From Guillardia theta CCMP2712 (lineage: Eukaryota > Cryptophyceae > Pyrenomonadales > Geminigeraceae): a DNA stretch of 64,000 nucleotides. The notes beneath the pieces were generated by a model. That model saw nothing but the letters and a program-made list of their open reading frames with translations, was not told where the DNA came from and made no database searches. The DNA is taken from NCBI RefSeq assembly GCF_000315625.1, contig NW_005434639.1:105674-169673 (forward strand), written 5' to 3'. Position 1 is the first letter of the stretch; every line of letters starts with the position of its first letter. The position numbers and the translations under genes are program-made. Shown here piece by piece: positions 43,201-53,120 of the stretch.

Positions 43201-44377
43201 GCCACTTGGCCTGATCAAACTGATCGTTCTGAGTTGTGATGCTTTGATTCTGGTCAGCTACTCGTCTTGAGAATCCTGGCAGATGAAGAGCAATGTGTTC
43301 TCCAGGAAGAATATCGCGATTGTGTATGAATTTCAAGGAAATAGAGACGATATCCCCGGCAAGAATAACATCTGGAGATTGGCCAGCGAACTGAAACCTG
43401 TACTCCTCAAAGGATCCGATGGCAGGCGCAGCAGCGACAGTTGGAAAGACTGGACCTTGAGAGGCATTCGTTTCCACCAAGACCCTAGGATCATGCAACA
43501 ATATTCCATCCTGACCTATCGCTATTCCCGCCGACTGTGGAACAAAGATCCTGCAATGCAGCAGCGCCGGCAGGAGAAAACTTGTAGAGGCAGGCATATA
43601 AACGCTAAGAACGCTGCTCATACTCCAACTTGAGCGAAGTATAGTACTGACAGTCAGTAGACCTTGCGCGTTCGAACAATTCAATTCAACGAGGGAAAAC
43701 TGAGATGTGTAACATGGATAACCTTTTTGACATGTGAAACTAGGAAATGAGACCCTGATCATATCATTCGCAATCATATTCATCTGGGCAATGAACGAGA
43801 CGTCTATCCCAACCATTCTTCCTGCAACCCTCTCCGTAAAATCAACCTTGAGGGTGTCCGTGAACGAACCAATCTGCAGCAGAGGTGTGTTCACAGGAAC
43901 CGAGGGCCCGCCATTCTGCGCGTTTGTGTAGTAAGTACCGAAGGAGTTGATTCGAACTCCTTCCTTGGGAGCACTGATGCCCGATGTCGCTGGGATCAGC
44001 ACGCTGTAATCGCGACCATTGGCCGTTATTTGAGTGCATGTGAGGACAAGAGTGCTCTCTGCCTCTACCCAGTCCGCTTCTGCGAACTCTGCTGTGCCAA
44101 GCTGGATGGTCCCCGTGGAGTTGCGGAAGAAGTTAGGCAGCGTGACCCAGATCTTGTCTCCAGGGAGCAGACCGCCGCAACCAAAGCACATCTTGAACTT
44201 CAAGGTGAAGTTCAATGGCTGCGCTGAATACGCTCGTGTATAATCGACGGTAAGGTATTGAATCGCTACTTGATCTCTGAGGCCGAAGAAAGAAACTTCT
44301 GACGATTTCATCCCTACTCCACTTGAGGTGAACGCTTGAAATAGGACAAGGATGCCACTCAGAAGCCATCTCTTCAT
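1252..44377 (-). CDS. Giant type I membrane protein with ~92 tandem LPxF repeats (14,336 aa model)
   Basis: Model: exons 44377-2566, 2507-2371 and 2313-1252. The introns are 2565-2508 (GTGAGT...TAG, 58 nt) and 2370-2314 (GTAGGG...CAG, 57 nt). The three exons total 43,011 nt, an exact multiple of three. The first exon alone is open for 13,937 codons. Residues 1-22 form a signal peptide (MKRWLL then a hydrophobic core). From about residue 30 to 13,500 the protein is a tandem array of divergent ~146-residue modules. It is followed by an EGF-like, Cys-rich segment, a Thr/Ser/Pro stalk, one membrane segment (about 14063-14086) and a ~250-residue acidic tail. N-glycosylation sequons are frequent. 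I infer a very long extracellular or lumenal rod with a cytoplasmic tail, about 1.5 MDa. A 54-nt in-frame stretch at 2945-2998 may be a further intron, giving 14,318 aa. The domain family and function are not recognised. A surface, mastigoneme, periplast or adhesion role is conceivable but not shown. The main risk is undetected in-frame introns. Confidence 0.85.
2005..2076 (-). other. Single transmembrane segment of the giant protein
   Basis: The last exon encodes a Thr/Ser/Pro-rich stalk, then TPAVILAISAGGGGLL and a further hydrophobic run to FLFAY. The charged RSLLSMKSK follows as a stop-transfer signal, and then an acidic tail. With the N-terminal signal peptide this predicts a type I topology: repeats outside, tail in the cytoplasm. 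Confidence 0.8.
2945..2998 (-). other. Candidate in-frame 54-nt intron in the giant gene
   Basis: On the minus strand the sequence AAG|GTACTT starts the stretch and CCTTGCAG|GAG ends it. The length is 54 nt, so the frame stays open with or without splicing. Removal would join APSK directly to EECCSV inside the Cys-rich region. Introns of this size and type are well supported in nearby genes, including 54- and 66-nt in-frame examples. If used, the protein is 18 residues shorter. Confidence 0.5.
3470..3720 (-). other. EGF-like, Cys-rich segment after the repeat array
   Basis: In the giant protein this segment reads GWYGPTCSYF, then CNSL, then GFCNEFGTCTCLPPFRGTFC. This spacing and the G-x-x-G-x-x-C pattern are typical of EGF/laminin-EGF modules. 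More Cys-rich sequence follows toward the membrane (about 2700-3200, with CSGTVPVRLC, CPSKCQDGY and CCEHCDKL). It marks the end of the repeat rod and the start of the membrane-proximal region. Confidence 0.75.
3715..44290 (-). repeat. Protein-level tandem array of about 92 copies of a ~146-aa module
   Basis: Counting one LPxF-type core per unit by eye gives about 92 units in 13.5 thousand residues, about 146 residues each. The order of motifs in a unit is as follows. First comes SFxPPxAG, then a hydrophobic/aromatic strand. Next is a GDxIxLxLPGF core. A variable loop ends in SASW or a similar Trp motif, followed by a strand such as LxLTV. Then comes VxIPSSxGIxLPxxGI, an Asn, and ISxNAxxGPV. 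The unit ends at PVGSF, which starts the next one. Alternating hydrophobic residues suggest a beta-sandwich fold (inference). The copies are well diverged at nucleotide level; I saw no long near-identical neighbours, so the array looks old rather than recently amplified. Several units are degenerate or carry insertions. Confidence 0.85.
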
Positions 44378-44756
44378 GATTATAGTGATCCTCTGCTATC
44401 CTCGACCCTTCATGCACTCCCTGCTCGCCTCACTAGCTCAATCATCGTCTCAAACTTACAGATCGCTCGTCTCATCAACATATCTTCTCCTCTCCGTCCT
44501 CCTCTTCCTGCGCTTCTTCCCTTTGCCTGCCTCCCCCACCATGGCATCTCCGCCATGGTCACTGAAAACGAAGGGACGTCCACCGGGTACCCCCACCCAC
44601 CCCCTCAAATCTTTCACCCCATAATATCCTCTTGGGTTCAGTATTGCCTGATACCACCGGTGGTTTGACTTGAGCTTTGGACCCCCTGTAAATTGTCAAA
44701 GGTTGTCATGGAGAAAATGAGTAGGAGCTCAAATGCGGATCTGGCAGTACCGAGGG
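44378..44756. other. 5' flank of the giant gene; no gene seen
   Basis: This non-coding stretch lies upstream of the giant gene's start codon and presumably holds its promoter. I saw no convincing TATA box. It contains a 12-bp perfect palindrome, ACCACCGGTGGT, at 44653-44664, and two nearby CCATGG sites around 44540. Confidence 0.5.
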
Positions 44757-45080
44757 AGGAAGGGAGGGGAAAGGGGAGGGGAAAGGGGAGGGGAGGAGAG
44801 GAGAGGAGGAGAAGGGAGGAAGGGAGGGAGGGAGGAGGAGTGGCGAGGAGGAGGGAAGGGAGGGTNNNNNNNNNNNNNNNNNNNNNNNNNNNNNNNNNNN
44901 NNNNNNNNNNNNNNNNNNNNNNNNNNNNNNNNNNNNNNNNNNNNNNNNNNNNNNNNNNNNNNNNNAGGGAACGAAGGGAGGAGAGGGGAGGGCGGGAGGG
45001 GAGGGGAGGGCGGGAGGAGAGGGAGGAAGGAGAGGGGAGGGAGGGGGGAGGGAAGGGTAAGAAGGAAGGGAGAGGGAAAG
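44757..45080. repeat. GGGA/GGGAGG purine-rich tract interrupted by an assembly gap
   Basis: Repeated GGGAAGGGGA, GGGAGG and GAGGA units, all purine on the plus strand, flank a run of 100 Ns. Frames across it (Arg/Gly/Glu only, with X for the gap) are not genes. The tract probably caused the assembly break. Confidence 0.85.
44866..44965. other. Assembly gap, 100 Ns
   Basis: Exactly 100 N characters, the usual placeholder for a gap of unknown size. True sequence length here is therefore unknown. Confidence 0.98.
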
Positions 45081-45150
45081 GTTAAGGTGAAGCTAAGGGC
45101 CTTACATCGTGCTAAGTGGAAGGTGGCTGTTGTGGAGGCAGTGAGGACAG

Positions 45151-45242
45151 GAAGAGGAGGTTTGAAACTCTGATCTCATCATTTCAAATTACGCAGGAAG
45201 AGGAGGTTTGAAACTCTGATCTCATCATTTCAAATTACGCAG
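45151..45242. repeat. 46-bp perfect tandem duplication at the 3' end of the NACHT-WD40 gene
   Basis: Positions 45151-45196 and 45197-45242 are identical. The second copy (on +) contains the last codons and the TGA stop (45225-45227) of the minus-strand WD40 gene. The first copy therefore lies just downstream of the stop and repeats the terminal codons and stop in the 3' flank. Confidence 0.9.
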
Positions 45243-48200
45243 CCTCAGGATCTGCAAGTTCCCTGCATCATCTCCTACCGCCAGCATCTCGTTAGACTTG
45301 GTGATGTCGAGGCTCGTAATCGCGTTCTCCAACTTCAGATAGCACTTGTCGAACCCCCGCAAGACGTCCCAGACCCTCACCGTCCCGTCTAGCGATCCGG
45401 AAACAACATACCTGACGGGCAATCAGCAATGGGCAAGAGCGAAACTTGGTGCGAAGGCAGTCACCTGATGTTTCTTCCGATCCTAGACTTCTGCCTTCCT
45501 TGACTCACTTCACTCTCGAGCAGGAAACACTGCAGCCTTCTCAGCATCTTGCCGGAAACCCCACACAGAGTCACCTCGGATATCGATGCTCCATGTCCGA
45601 TGAAGTACTGCAGCGGCGTGCCGTGGGTCGCATCCCAGAGGATCATCGTGCAATCCTCTGAGGCGCTCAGAATCACCTCCCCCGATCGATCCATCTTGCA
45701 GTTGATGATGGCGGCTTTGTGGCCCTCGCACACCATGACCTCCGTCCCCATGTCTGTCGACCACGGCATCCTGAAAGCAGCGAGATTGAGAGCATGAAAG
45801 AGGAGTGGAGGGGATGCGCTGAAGGGGAGAGGAGAAGTCACCTGCAGTCCCAGATGCGAACTTCCTTGTCGTCAGAGCCCGTCGCGATGAACCCGGTGTC
45901 CGAGATGCTGAGGCAGCGGACGGCGAGGGAATGGGAAGCGAAGGAGAACAACTGCAGGAGGAGGATTAAGAACGACTCGTGCATGCCGCAGCTCTGACCT
46001 GATCCCCCGTTAGGATGTGAAAGATTCTTGCCGTCCGATCTGCTGAGCCTGCACAGACGAAGGGTCCAAAGGGCAGGAAAGCCAGGCAGAGCACGGCTCC
46101 TTCGAACGAGCGTATCCTGCAAGCACTAATCAAGAGCCGAGGCCTGTATCCTTCTCAACGAACCTCTTGCGCAGGAGCCCGCGGTCGGCGTGCCAGATGG
46201 AGATCGACTTGTCGTACGAGCCTGACACGATCCACGAGCCGTCGAAGAAGTAGGCCAGGCAGGTGATCCTGAACGTGTGCGCCCGCAGTTCGTGCTTGAC
46301 GGCCCCCTTTTTCACGTCGATGATGTAGACCACCGAGTCCTCGCAACCCACAGCGATCTCCTCCTCCGACGCGCTCCAGCTGCAGCAGAGGAGGTACTGC
46401 TCCTTGGCCGCCCACAGCTCGAGCTTCTGCTTCAGGCTCATCTTAGTGAGCTTTCCTGAGTCTCGCTTGTACAGCTCCCTGCTCCTCGGGGAGTCAGGGT
46501 TGTATGTCAACTTCCATATGCACAGCGTTCGGTCGAGACTGCACGTGCACATGTGGATAGAGTCCTTGGTGAAGCTGATACCCTTGACCTCCTCCTCGTG
46601 GATCTGCTCGAAGGAATCTACGATGTAGTTCGAGACTTGCATCATCTCAAGGTAACCGTTGTCGTAGCCGATAGCGACGTACCTGGGAACAGCACGAGGA
46701 GAAGTCAAGAAAGTTCACAACTGTGCTCTCCCCTCACCTTCCGTTGGGTGTCGTTGCAAGCACCATCGCCTTCAGAACCTCCTTCTTGACCTTCTTCTGC
46801 ACGGCGTTCAGCTCATGCAGCAGCGAGTAGCCCTCCTCGGGGGTCCAGAGCTTGTGAACCTCCTCATCCACCCCCCAGACGCGGACGAACTTGTCACGGC
46901 CACTTGTCAGCAAGGAACGGCCGTCACAGCTGAAGGTCACGGCCAGCACCCCAGCTGTGTGTCCTCGCAGGACTTTCCCTCCGATGGCCCTCCTCACGTT
47001 CCAGACACGGAGGGTCTTGTCCTTGCTCCCGGTGACGAGCCTGTTGGTCTTGGGGTTGTAGTCGACGGAGAGGACGGGCAGCTTGTGCCCGGACAGCAGG
47101 GAGAGCAAACTCCCGTGCTCCACGTCCCAGATTCGACAGCTGGTGTCGTTAGACACAGAAACAAGGAGGGGACTGTCCGGGACAAACATGATGCTGTTGA
47201 CGTCTCCTGTATGCCCCGACCCAGTCGTCGGGCCAGTTCCCAGCATGTGCCTCAGCTCTCCACTGGCAGCCTCCCAGATCCCGATGCTAGCATCCGCAGA
47301 GGCTGTGGCCAGCAAGCTTCCGTCCTGAGAGAACTGAACCTGGACCACAGCTTTGATGTGCCCCTTGAGGTGGTGGAGAGTGAGGCAAGAGTTCATGTTC
47401 AGCATGAAGCTGGAGTTGTCGTCTGACGCTGAAGCGATCACGCACGTGTCCATTGTGTCCGACCTCCCCCTCCTCTCTAGCCCGTGAACCTTCCAGCTGC
47501 TTTCCCCCGGGCTGATGGCGACTTGGGTGACCGGGCCGACATGGCCGACGATCTTGGCGAGCTCGGTGGTGGAGAGTACTTCAAACGCTCGGATCGTCTT
47601 GTCCATGGAGCAAGTGATGACCCTGGTCTCATCAGCTGAGAACTTGACGCAGTTGATCCTCTTGTCGTGCCCAACTTTGACCTTCCAGATCTTCATGGCC
47701 CCATCCACACCGGCCGACACAGCTCTCAGGCAGTCATACGACAACAGGCACCTGGTACACCTGCCGTTGTGGCCTTGCGATGAGGTCCCGACGCTGTCGT
47801 CGCTGAACTGATCGATCTGCGAGCCGTCCGACGTGTCCCACAGCCTGACCGTCCCGTCGTCTGACGTGCTGATCACTTGCGGTCCTGTCATCCCCATCGC
47901 ACATCCGTTCACGTTCCCCTTGTGCCCTCTGAAGAAGTTGAGCACTACCCCTGTGTTGGACTCCCAAGTCCGGACTGACCCGTCCATGGACGAGCTTGCG
48001 AAGGTGTCATGCCCGTAACCCCCAAAGCTGCACGCCAAGATGCCGTCGTGGTGCCCGAAGAAGACCTGAATGCACTCATACGTGTCAATGTTCCACAGCC
48101 TCAGCGTCCTGTCCAAGGAGGCAGACACGATGAACTGCCCGTCGTTGCTGACGTCACAGTCTGTCACTGAGCCCCTGTGCCCAGCCAAGATGGCCCTCGT

Positions 48201-51200
48201 CTGCCTTGACTGGGGGTCGATTAAGTTCAAGGTGAAATCGTTCCCCGCTGTCACCATGCACTCCCCGTCCCTCGAGATCTTGATTCGATTGATCATGGAG
48301 GGATTTTGCAAGGACGCGAACCTTTTGCCATGAGCGTGATGAACCAAGATTGAGTTCTCCTTCTTCTGAGCGATCAGATCCCAGAAGGTAACGAAACCCT
48401 CCTGACTCCCCGTTACCATCTGAGTCGCATCCGCAAACAAGGCACAGCAGGTGGCGGAGTGCTGGGCTTCAGTCAGGGAGAACAACTCTACACCGTTGTG
48501 CGTGTCGAACACGTGCATCTTGTTGGCCTCAGTCACACAGCTCAGGTATCTCGAGTCAGGAGTGAACGAGAGATCGGTTACCGCGGATCCCAGGTGGAAC
48601 ACAGCAGTCAGGCTCTTCTTCTGCAGCTTGTTGAGCATCTCCAGCCATCCTCGCGTCTCAGTCCCCGTCATCATCATGAACCTGGAGGCGATGGACGGGG
48701 CCATGGAGAGCGGAGAGTTGGCAGCGAGCTGGAACGTGTTTGACGGTCGGTAGACAATCTCAGCAGCGTTGGTCTTGACGAACTCATAGAAGTCATGGAT
48801 GAGCTTGAAGGTCTCTACCTTCATCTCCCCCTGCAGGGACTCCACTGCGATCCTGTAATCCTCCAGCATCTCAGGGAGCTGACCGAAAAGCACTCGCATC
48901 TCAATGAACCGGATGCTGCAGAGCAGCTCCTTCACCTCCTCCACCATTCTTGCTCGGATCGCGTGATAGGGAGCCTCGCTAAGCCCTCGAGCCTGCTCGT
49001 CCGTGATGATCCTGCTGTAAATCCATCGCTCCTTGCCCTCGCCGAGCATGTCGAGATCGAGCTCCAAGAAGCCATGATAGAACATGTTGGCCAGTTCCCG
49101 GTGAATCCTTCTCTCACGCTCTGAGGACTTGATCACCTCGTCGATGATGAAGCGAGAGAGGGAGGTGTGGGTCAGCAACAGCGCCTGCTCCCCACCATGG
49201 TCGAACCAGTTGCGGTTCTTCTGAAGGAGGTGGGAGATCTTCAGCAGCACGTAGCGGAACCTGTGGTACCTGGGCTTCACGTCCCTGAGCTTGATCATCT
49301 CCCAGATCTCTGTCTCCAGCAGCCCTCTTCTGGAGCAGGAAAGGTACTGCAGGATGTCCCGCATGTAGGGCGCGGCACCTCCCAGCTGCAGCTGGAGGGT
49401 CTCGAGGTAAGAGGCGAGCAGAGACGACATTCTGTCCGGGAGCTTCTCGATGAGAGTCTTCATCCCCGCGACGTTCTCTTCCTGCCCGACTTTCAAGGAC
49501 AGCTCTGCAGTGAGCATCGAGTAGAACAAGGCGGAGTTCCTGACAAACCGCTGGGTGTGGTTGAGGTATGACGAAAGTTTAGACTTGATGGAATCCAAGT
49601 CTGCGGTCTCAGCCCTTGAGGTGAAGATCGCGCTCTGAATCATCGCCATCTTTGACTCCATGCTGAGCTCGTTGAGCTCGATCTCGTTGGTCTGCCAGCC
49701 TCTCTGCTTCACCCTCAGCGTGTGTAGCTCCTTTGCACACCGCACGGGATCGATGGAGAGGATGATGCGAACAGGAAAGCATGGCGGCCCCATGAACTTC
49801 TCGGGTACCCAGTCTACCGCTGTCAGGTGCTGAGTGGTGAACCTCGTGGCATTGATTCTCCACATCTCCAGCTCCTCAAGTGAGTCGACGATGAGAAGCA
49901 AGCTGTCTCCCTGGAAGGAGGCAGACGCCAGGTTGCAGTACTTGGGGAACGTGTGGCACAGATGCTCGTAGTCTTGATCAAGCTCGCCTTCCTGCTGCAG
50001 GTAGAAATGCTCTGATATGCGCAAACAGAATCGGTGGAGCATGCGGACGGGGTCCCTGCTGGAGCCCGTGGCAGTGGTGAAGTGAATGTTCGGAAAGATC
50101 TTCGCCTTCGTTCTCCATCCTTTTTTCACAATCTTGGAGGTGACAGGATGCCGCAGGTCCAGGTACTCGTGCACAAAGTTCATGAGGAAGGCCGTCTTTC
50201 CCGATCCACTCGGCCCGATCACCAGCATTGGAGTCAGCCGATGCTCGTCATCGCAGTACCTGATCAGTTTCTCCGTCTCTTCCTTCCTCCCTACAAATGA
50301 GTCGGGAACTTCCGAACGGTAGATGAAGAAATCCATGTTCCTAGTGTCGATCTCAGCGTTGGAATACGAGGTGCCCTCCTCCCCTGAGAACACCATGTTC
50401 AAGTGATGCTGAATCTCCGTCTTGACAAAGTCTGCGTACTCAATCAGATCTCCTAGCTGGTACCCGAACTTGTCATCGCTCTTGGCGTAGGAACACTTGT
50501 AGTTCTGCAGCAACTTGGAATTGGATTCAATGGTCACAGATTTGGCGCAAGCATTTCTCAGTCTTCTCTGCATGGCATCCCTGTCATGTCTCATCTCTTT
50601 GAATACATGCTGCTTGTCTGTAGGAACGTCGGACATGAAGTCATATCCTCGTTGCAAGATCAGGATTCGCTTCACCCCGTCTTGAAAATCATTCACCGGC
50701 GCAACTGCTTTTGGGCTCTGTCCTACAGTGTTCTTCTTCAACCCCTGCCCCTTCTTCGATCGCAATTCTCGTATGCAAAGAGCGGCTTCCAACTCCTGGT
50801 AAGAGCGATCGGGAGGATAGTTATCCAGCCATTCATGCGCGCTGCTCAGTTCAACTCTCGATTCATCAGCAGGGATCTGCCCATACTTTCTACCTTGCAG
50901 CAAGACAACACAATGAGAGCTCTCTATCTCATGAAATCTTAGCTCCAGTGAGCACAGGTGAGCTTCAGCGTCTGTGAGACCATCCTGCAGGAATTTCAAG
51001 ACGACCTTCTTGCCCCTCTGCCCGGCCACGTTGTGGAGATGACTGTACACGTCCGAGTACATCAGTTCCAGCTCTGACTTCATATCCTCACATGTTGCGC
51101 TGACATAGATAACGTAAGTCTGCCACGACTCCCTCATATCCCACTTGAACATCTCCGGAGGCTGAAGTACGTGCTTCATCTTATCCTCAACCTGGGTAAT

Positions 51201-51383
51201 GTAGGTCTGAGGAGTAGGCGGCCTGGGGGGCTCATCGTCTTGGAAGAAGTCTTCGTCCTTTGCTTTCTTCTTCTTCTTCTTCTTCTTCTTGCCCGACCCT
51301 ACAAACATCGTTGTTCTCATAGATTGCTCCAGGCCCGTCGACATGGCGCTGGCTGCTACTTCTTCCTCAGTAGTTGACAGCAT
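45225..51383 (-). CDS. DUF4062-like / NACHT NTPase / WD40 protein (1,961 aa)
   Basis: Six exons: 51383-46738, 46682-46164, 46116-45999, 45951-45842, 45770-45465 and 45411-45225. All five introns are GT-AG, 47-71 nt, and the phases close exactly (5,886 nt). The N-terminus has nine consecutive Lys (residues 32-40). A DUF4062-type segment follows at about 88-200 (VIYVSATCEDM). The NTPase domain has Walker A GPSGSGKT at about 390-397 and a Walker B-like LLLIVDSLEEL around residue 500. A helical region follows. About 22 WD40 units run from about residue 930 to the end, for example SASLDRTLRLWN and TGSKDKTLRVWN, enough for about three propellers. This order matches NWD1/TEP1-type STAND proteins, which act as nucleotide-regulated oligomerising scaffolds or sensors. 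The TEP1-specific TROVE domain is absent. Ligand and partners are unknown. The start is the first Met of the long frame; 73 nt separate it from the stop of the next gene upstream. Confidence 0.88.
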
Positions 51384-51456
51384 CTGTTGGAACGCCTTGA
51401 AAACGCTGCTTCTCTTCCCCTGCTCTGCTGTCAGAATTGTGCAGATCTACATCATA

Positions 51457-51863
51457 CTAGTTCACCGCTCCTGCTTTCTTCTCGGGTCGAGTGTCTTCGA
51501 CAATCGTACCAGGGATGACCTCCCCGTTGTCATCTTTGATGGGAGAAGGAGGCGGCTGCGCGTTCTCATCGAGGTCGCAGATCATCTCTCTTCGCTCTCT
51601 CATAAGAGCGTTCTCGGAATCCACTTTCAAGACTCTCTTCTTCCATCGGAACGGGCCCCACCGTACAACCTTGTAATCATAGATGTCCCCTGAAGACTTC
51701 AGTCAGGAATAAACCCATAGATCGGGAGGAAGCAGACAAGATGACGCCATTGAACAACGCAGGCACATCATCTCTTACCATACTCCTGGAGCTTCAACTT
51801 GAGTTTGTTCCTCTCCTTCTGCTTCAGCACCCTCTTCTCCTCGATTTCTTCGATATCAGCCAT
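51457..51863 (-). CDS. Small two-exon protein, 105 aa, unknown function
   Basis: Exon 1 is 51863-51779 (starts MADIEEIEEKRVLKQKE). The intron is 51778-51690 (GTAAGA...CTTCAG, 89 nt). Exon 2 is 51689-51457 (stop TAG). The join restores a Gly codon and an open frame of 318 nt. The N-terminal ~28 residues are highly charged and helical (Lys/Glu-rich). The middle has a WGPFRWKKR patch; the C-terminal part is acidic and proline-containing. It sits head-to-tail, 73 nt from the start of the NACHT-WD40 gene on the same strand. The two may share transcription, or this may be an upstream piece of the same transcript. Family not recognised. Confidence 0.6.
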
Positions 51864-52518
51864 CGTAGCCTATCCGACTCTCAACTTTCTCAAGTTGGCG
51901 TCGAAGTCCACGGAATCAGCAGCCTGCGTTCACCTCGCATCATGACATCTCATATAGTAGCTAGTTGCATGTCTTCGGCGTCGGCAGATTGTGTCTCACT
52001 GGTCTGCTGCCGCCATGGTTGTCGTGCAGCGTTGCCCGCCATCGGGCCATTTCGTGGGCCAACAACAGAAACAGTTCTCAACCACACCCATGCAGGGCAG
52101 TAATAAAAGAATAATAGAGAGATTAGAGGAGCTTTTACTGCCTTACGGAGGGGAAGGTGTTTTTAGGTTACTACCACTTTTTCACGAGCTTGCTGTCCTT
52201 CTAGAAGACGTAGTGGCTGGTAGGACCGGTCATGCTACAGCCATGGCGGACGGCAGCGGCTCCGGTTAGGAGAGCATGAGGCAGAGAGCGTGAGGAGGAG
52301 GAAGAGAGAGTGAGAAGCTGACGGGAAAGAAAAAAGAAGAGGAGACAGTTTACGGCACTTTCAAATCAAAAGGTGGAGGACAATCATTTTTTAGAATTCT
52401 TGGCTCCTGAAGTCGCAGAGACAGAGAGGAAAGAGAGTGAGAGAGGGAGAGAAGGACGTACTTGATAGAGAGTGAGTGAGTGAGTGAGTGGAGACATTGA
52501 GATACTTGTTTGCGTTTC
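51864..52518. other. Intergenic region between divergent genes; (GTGA)n microsatellite
   Basis: No gene is supported here. It holds the shared upstream region of the 105-aa gene (-) and the hypothetical gene (+). An AGTG/GAGT tetranucleotide repeat of about five units lies at 52471-52490, following purine-rich GAGAGA sequence. A nine-codon ATG...TAG frame at about 52242 is too short to call. Confidence 0.5.
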
Positions 52519-53061
52519 ATGGTGTTTCGCCTCCCACAGAAAAGGACCATGGACGTAAACAATTTCATCAAAAATCGAAAGTCAGGGGAGTATTTTGAGG
52601 ATTCGAATGCCCTGGTAGCCACTCTAGCGTTTGAGTGCTCGTCCAGTCATCGAACAGTTAGCAGAGAAGGAGCTCGCACCTCCAGAGAAGACCCGGTCTA
52701 CTTCTCTCACGAGAAGAATGTGAGGATGGTCAAGAAAATCCCCAAGGCAAAATGTGTTGTGCTGCCGCATGTGTTGCCTGCCTCAGGGCCCATTGCATGG
52801 CCAGCAGCACCAAGTGTAAACGACTCTCCTACAGCCTCGAGGAGGGAGACTGCGTTCAGCCCCGACCGGAAACCCACACCAGAGACAAGACCGAAGCAAC
52901 TGGAACCTAGCCCGTCAAGCAGCCCCTCGCGTGACGGAAACATCAACCCCCAGCATGTCAGTATCAACCTCAAGACCGAGCGAAGCCCTGGACCTGAGGA
53001 AGCGCTGTTTGAGATCGAACGATGCCCTCCATCTCCTAGACGGACTGAAGGGAATCCTTGA
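52519..53061 (+). CDS. Hypothetical protein, ~180 aa
   Basis: An uninterrupted frame from the ATG at 52519 to a stop at 53059-53061. An alternative start at 52549 gives MDVNNFIKNRKSG. The N-terminal ~95 residues look like a folded or conserved segment (NNFIKNRKSGEYFED, VYFSHEKNVRMVKKIP). The remainder is Pro/Ser/Arg-rich and probably disordered. It ends 59 bp from the convergent OGT-like gene. No family is recognised. The length, an in-frame ATG and non-repetitive composition support a gene, but unseen introns are possible. Confidence 0.45.
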   Translation: MVFRLPQKRTMDVNNFIKNRKSGEYFEDSNALVATLAFECSSSHRTVSREGARTSREDPVYFSHEKNVRMVKKIPKAKCVVLPHVLPASGPIAWPAAPSVNDSPTASRRETAFSPDRKPTPETRPKQLEPSPSSSPSRDGNINPQHVSINLKTERSPGPEEALFEIERCPPSPRRTEGNP

Positions 53062-53120
53062 TTGTTGGTGATTTGGAAAATTCTATTTGAAATTTGGCTC
53101 GTTGATAACTATCTTTTGGA

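Noticed and set aside
2525-44377. Giant frame as a bacterial contaminant adhesin or a polyketide synthase
   Set aside because: It has canonical spliceosomal introns at its 3' end and intron-rich eukaryotic genes on the same scaffold, and no KS/AT/ACP motifs. It is a repeated surface-type module.
44693-45173. Open frames running through the N gap
   Set aside because: They consist of Arg/Gly/Glu repeats from the purine tract and depend on undefined bases; not coding.
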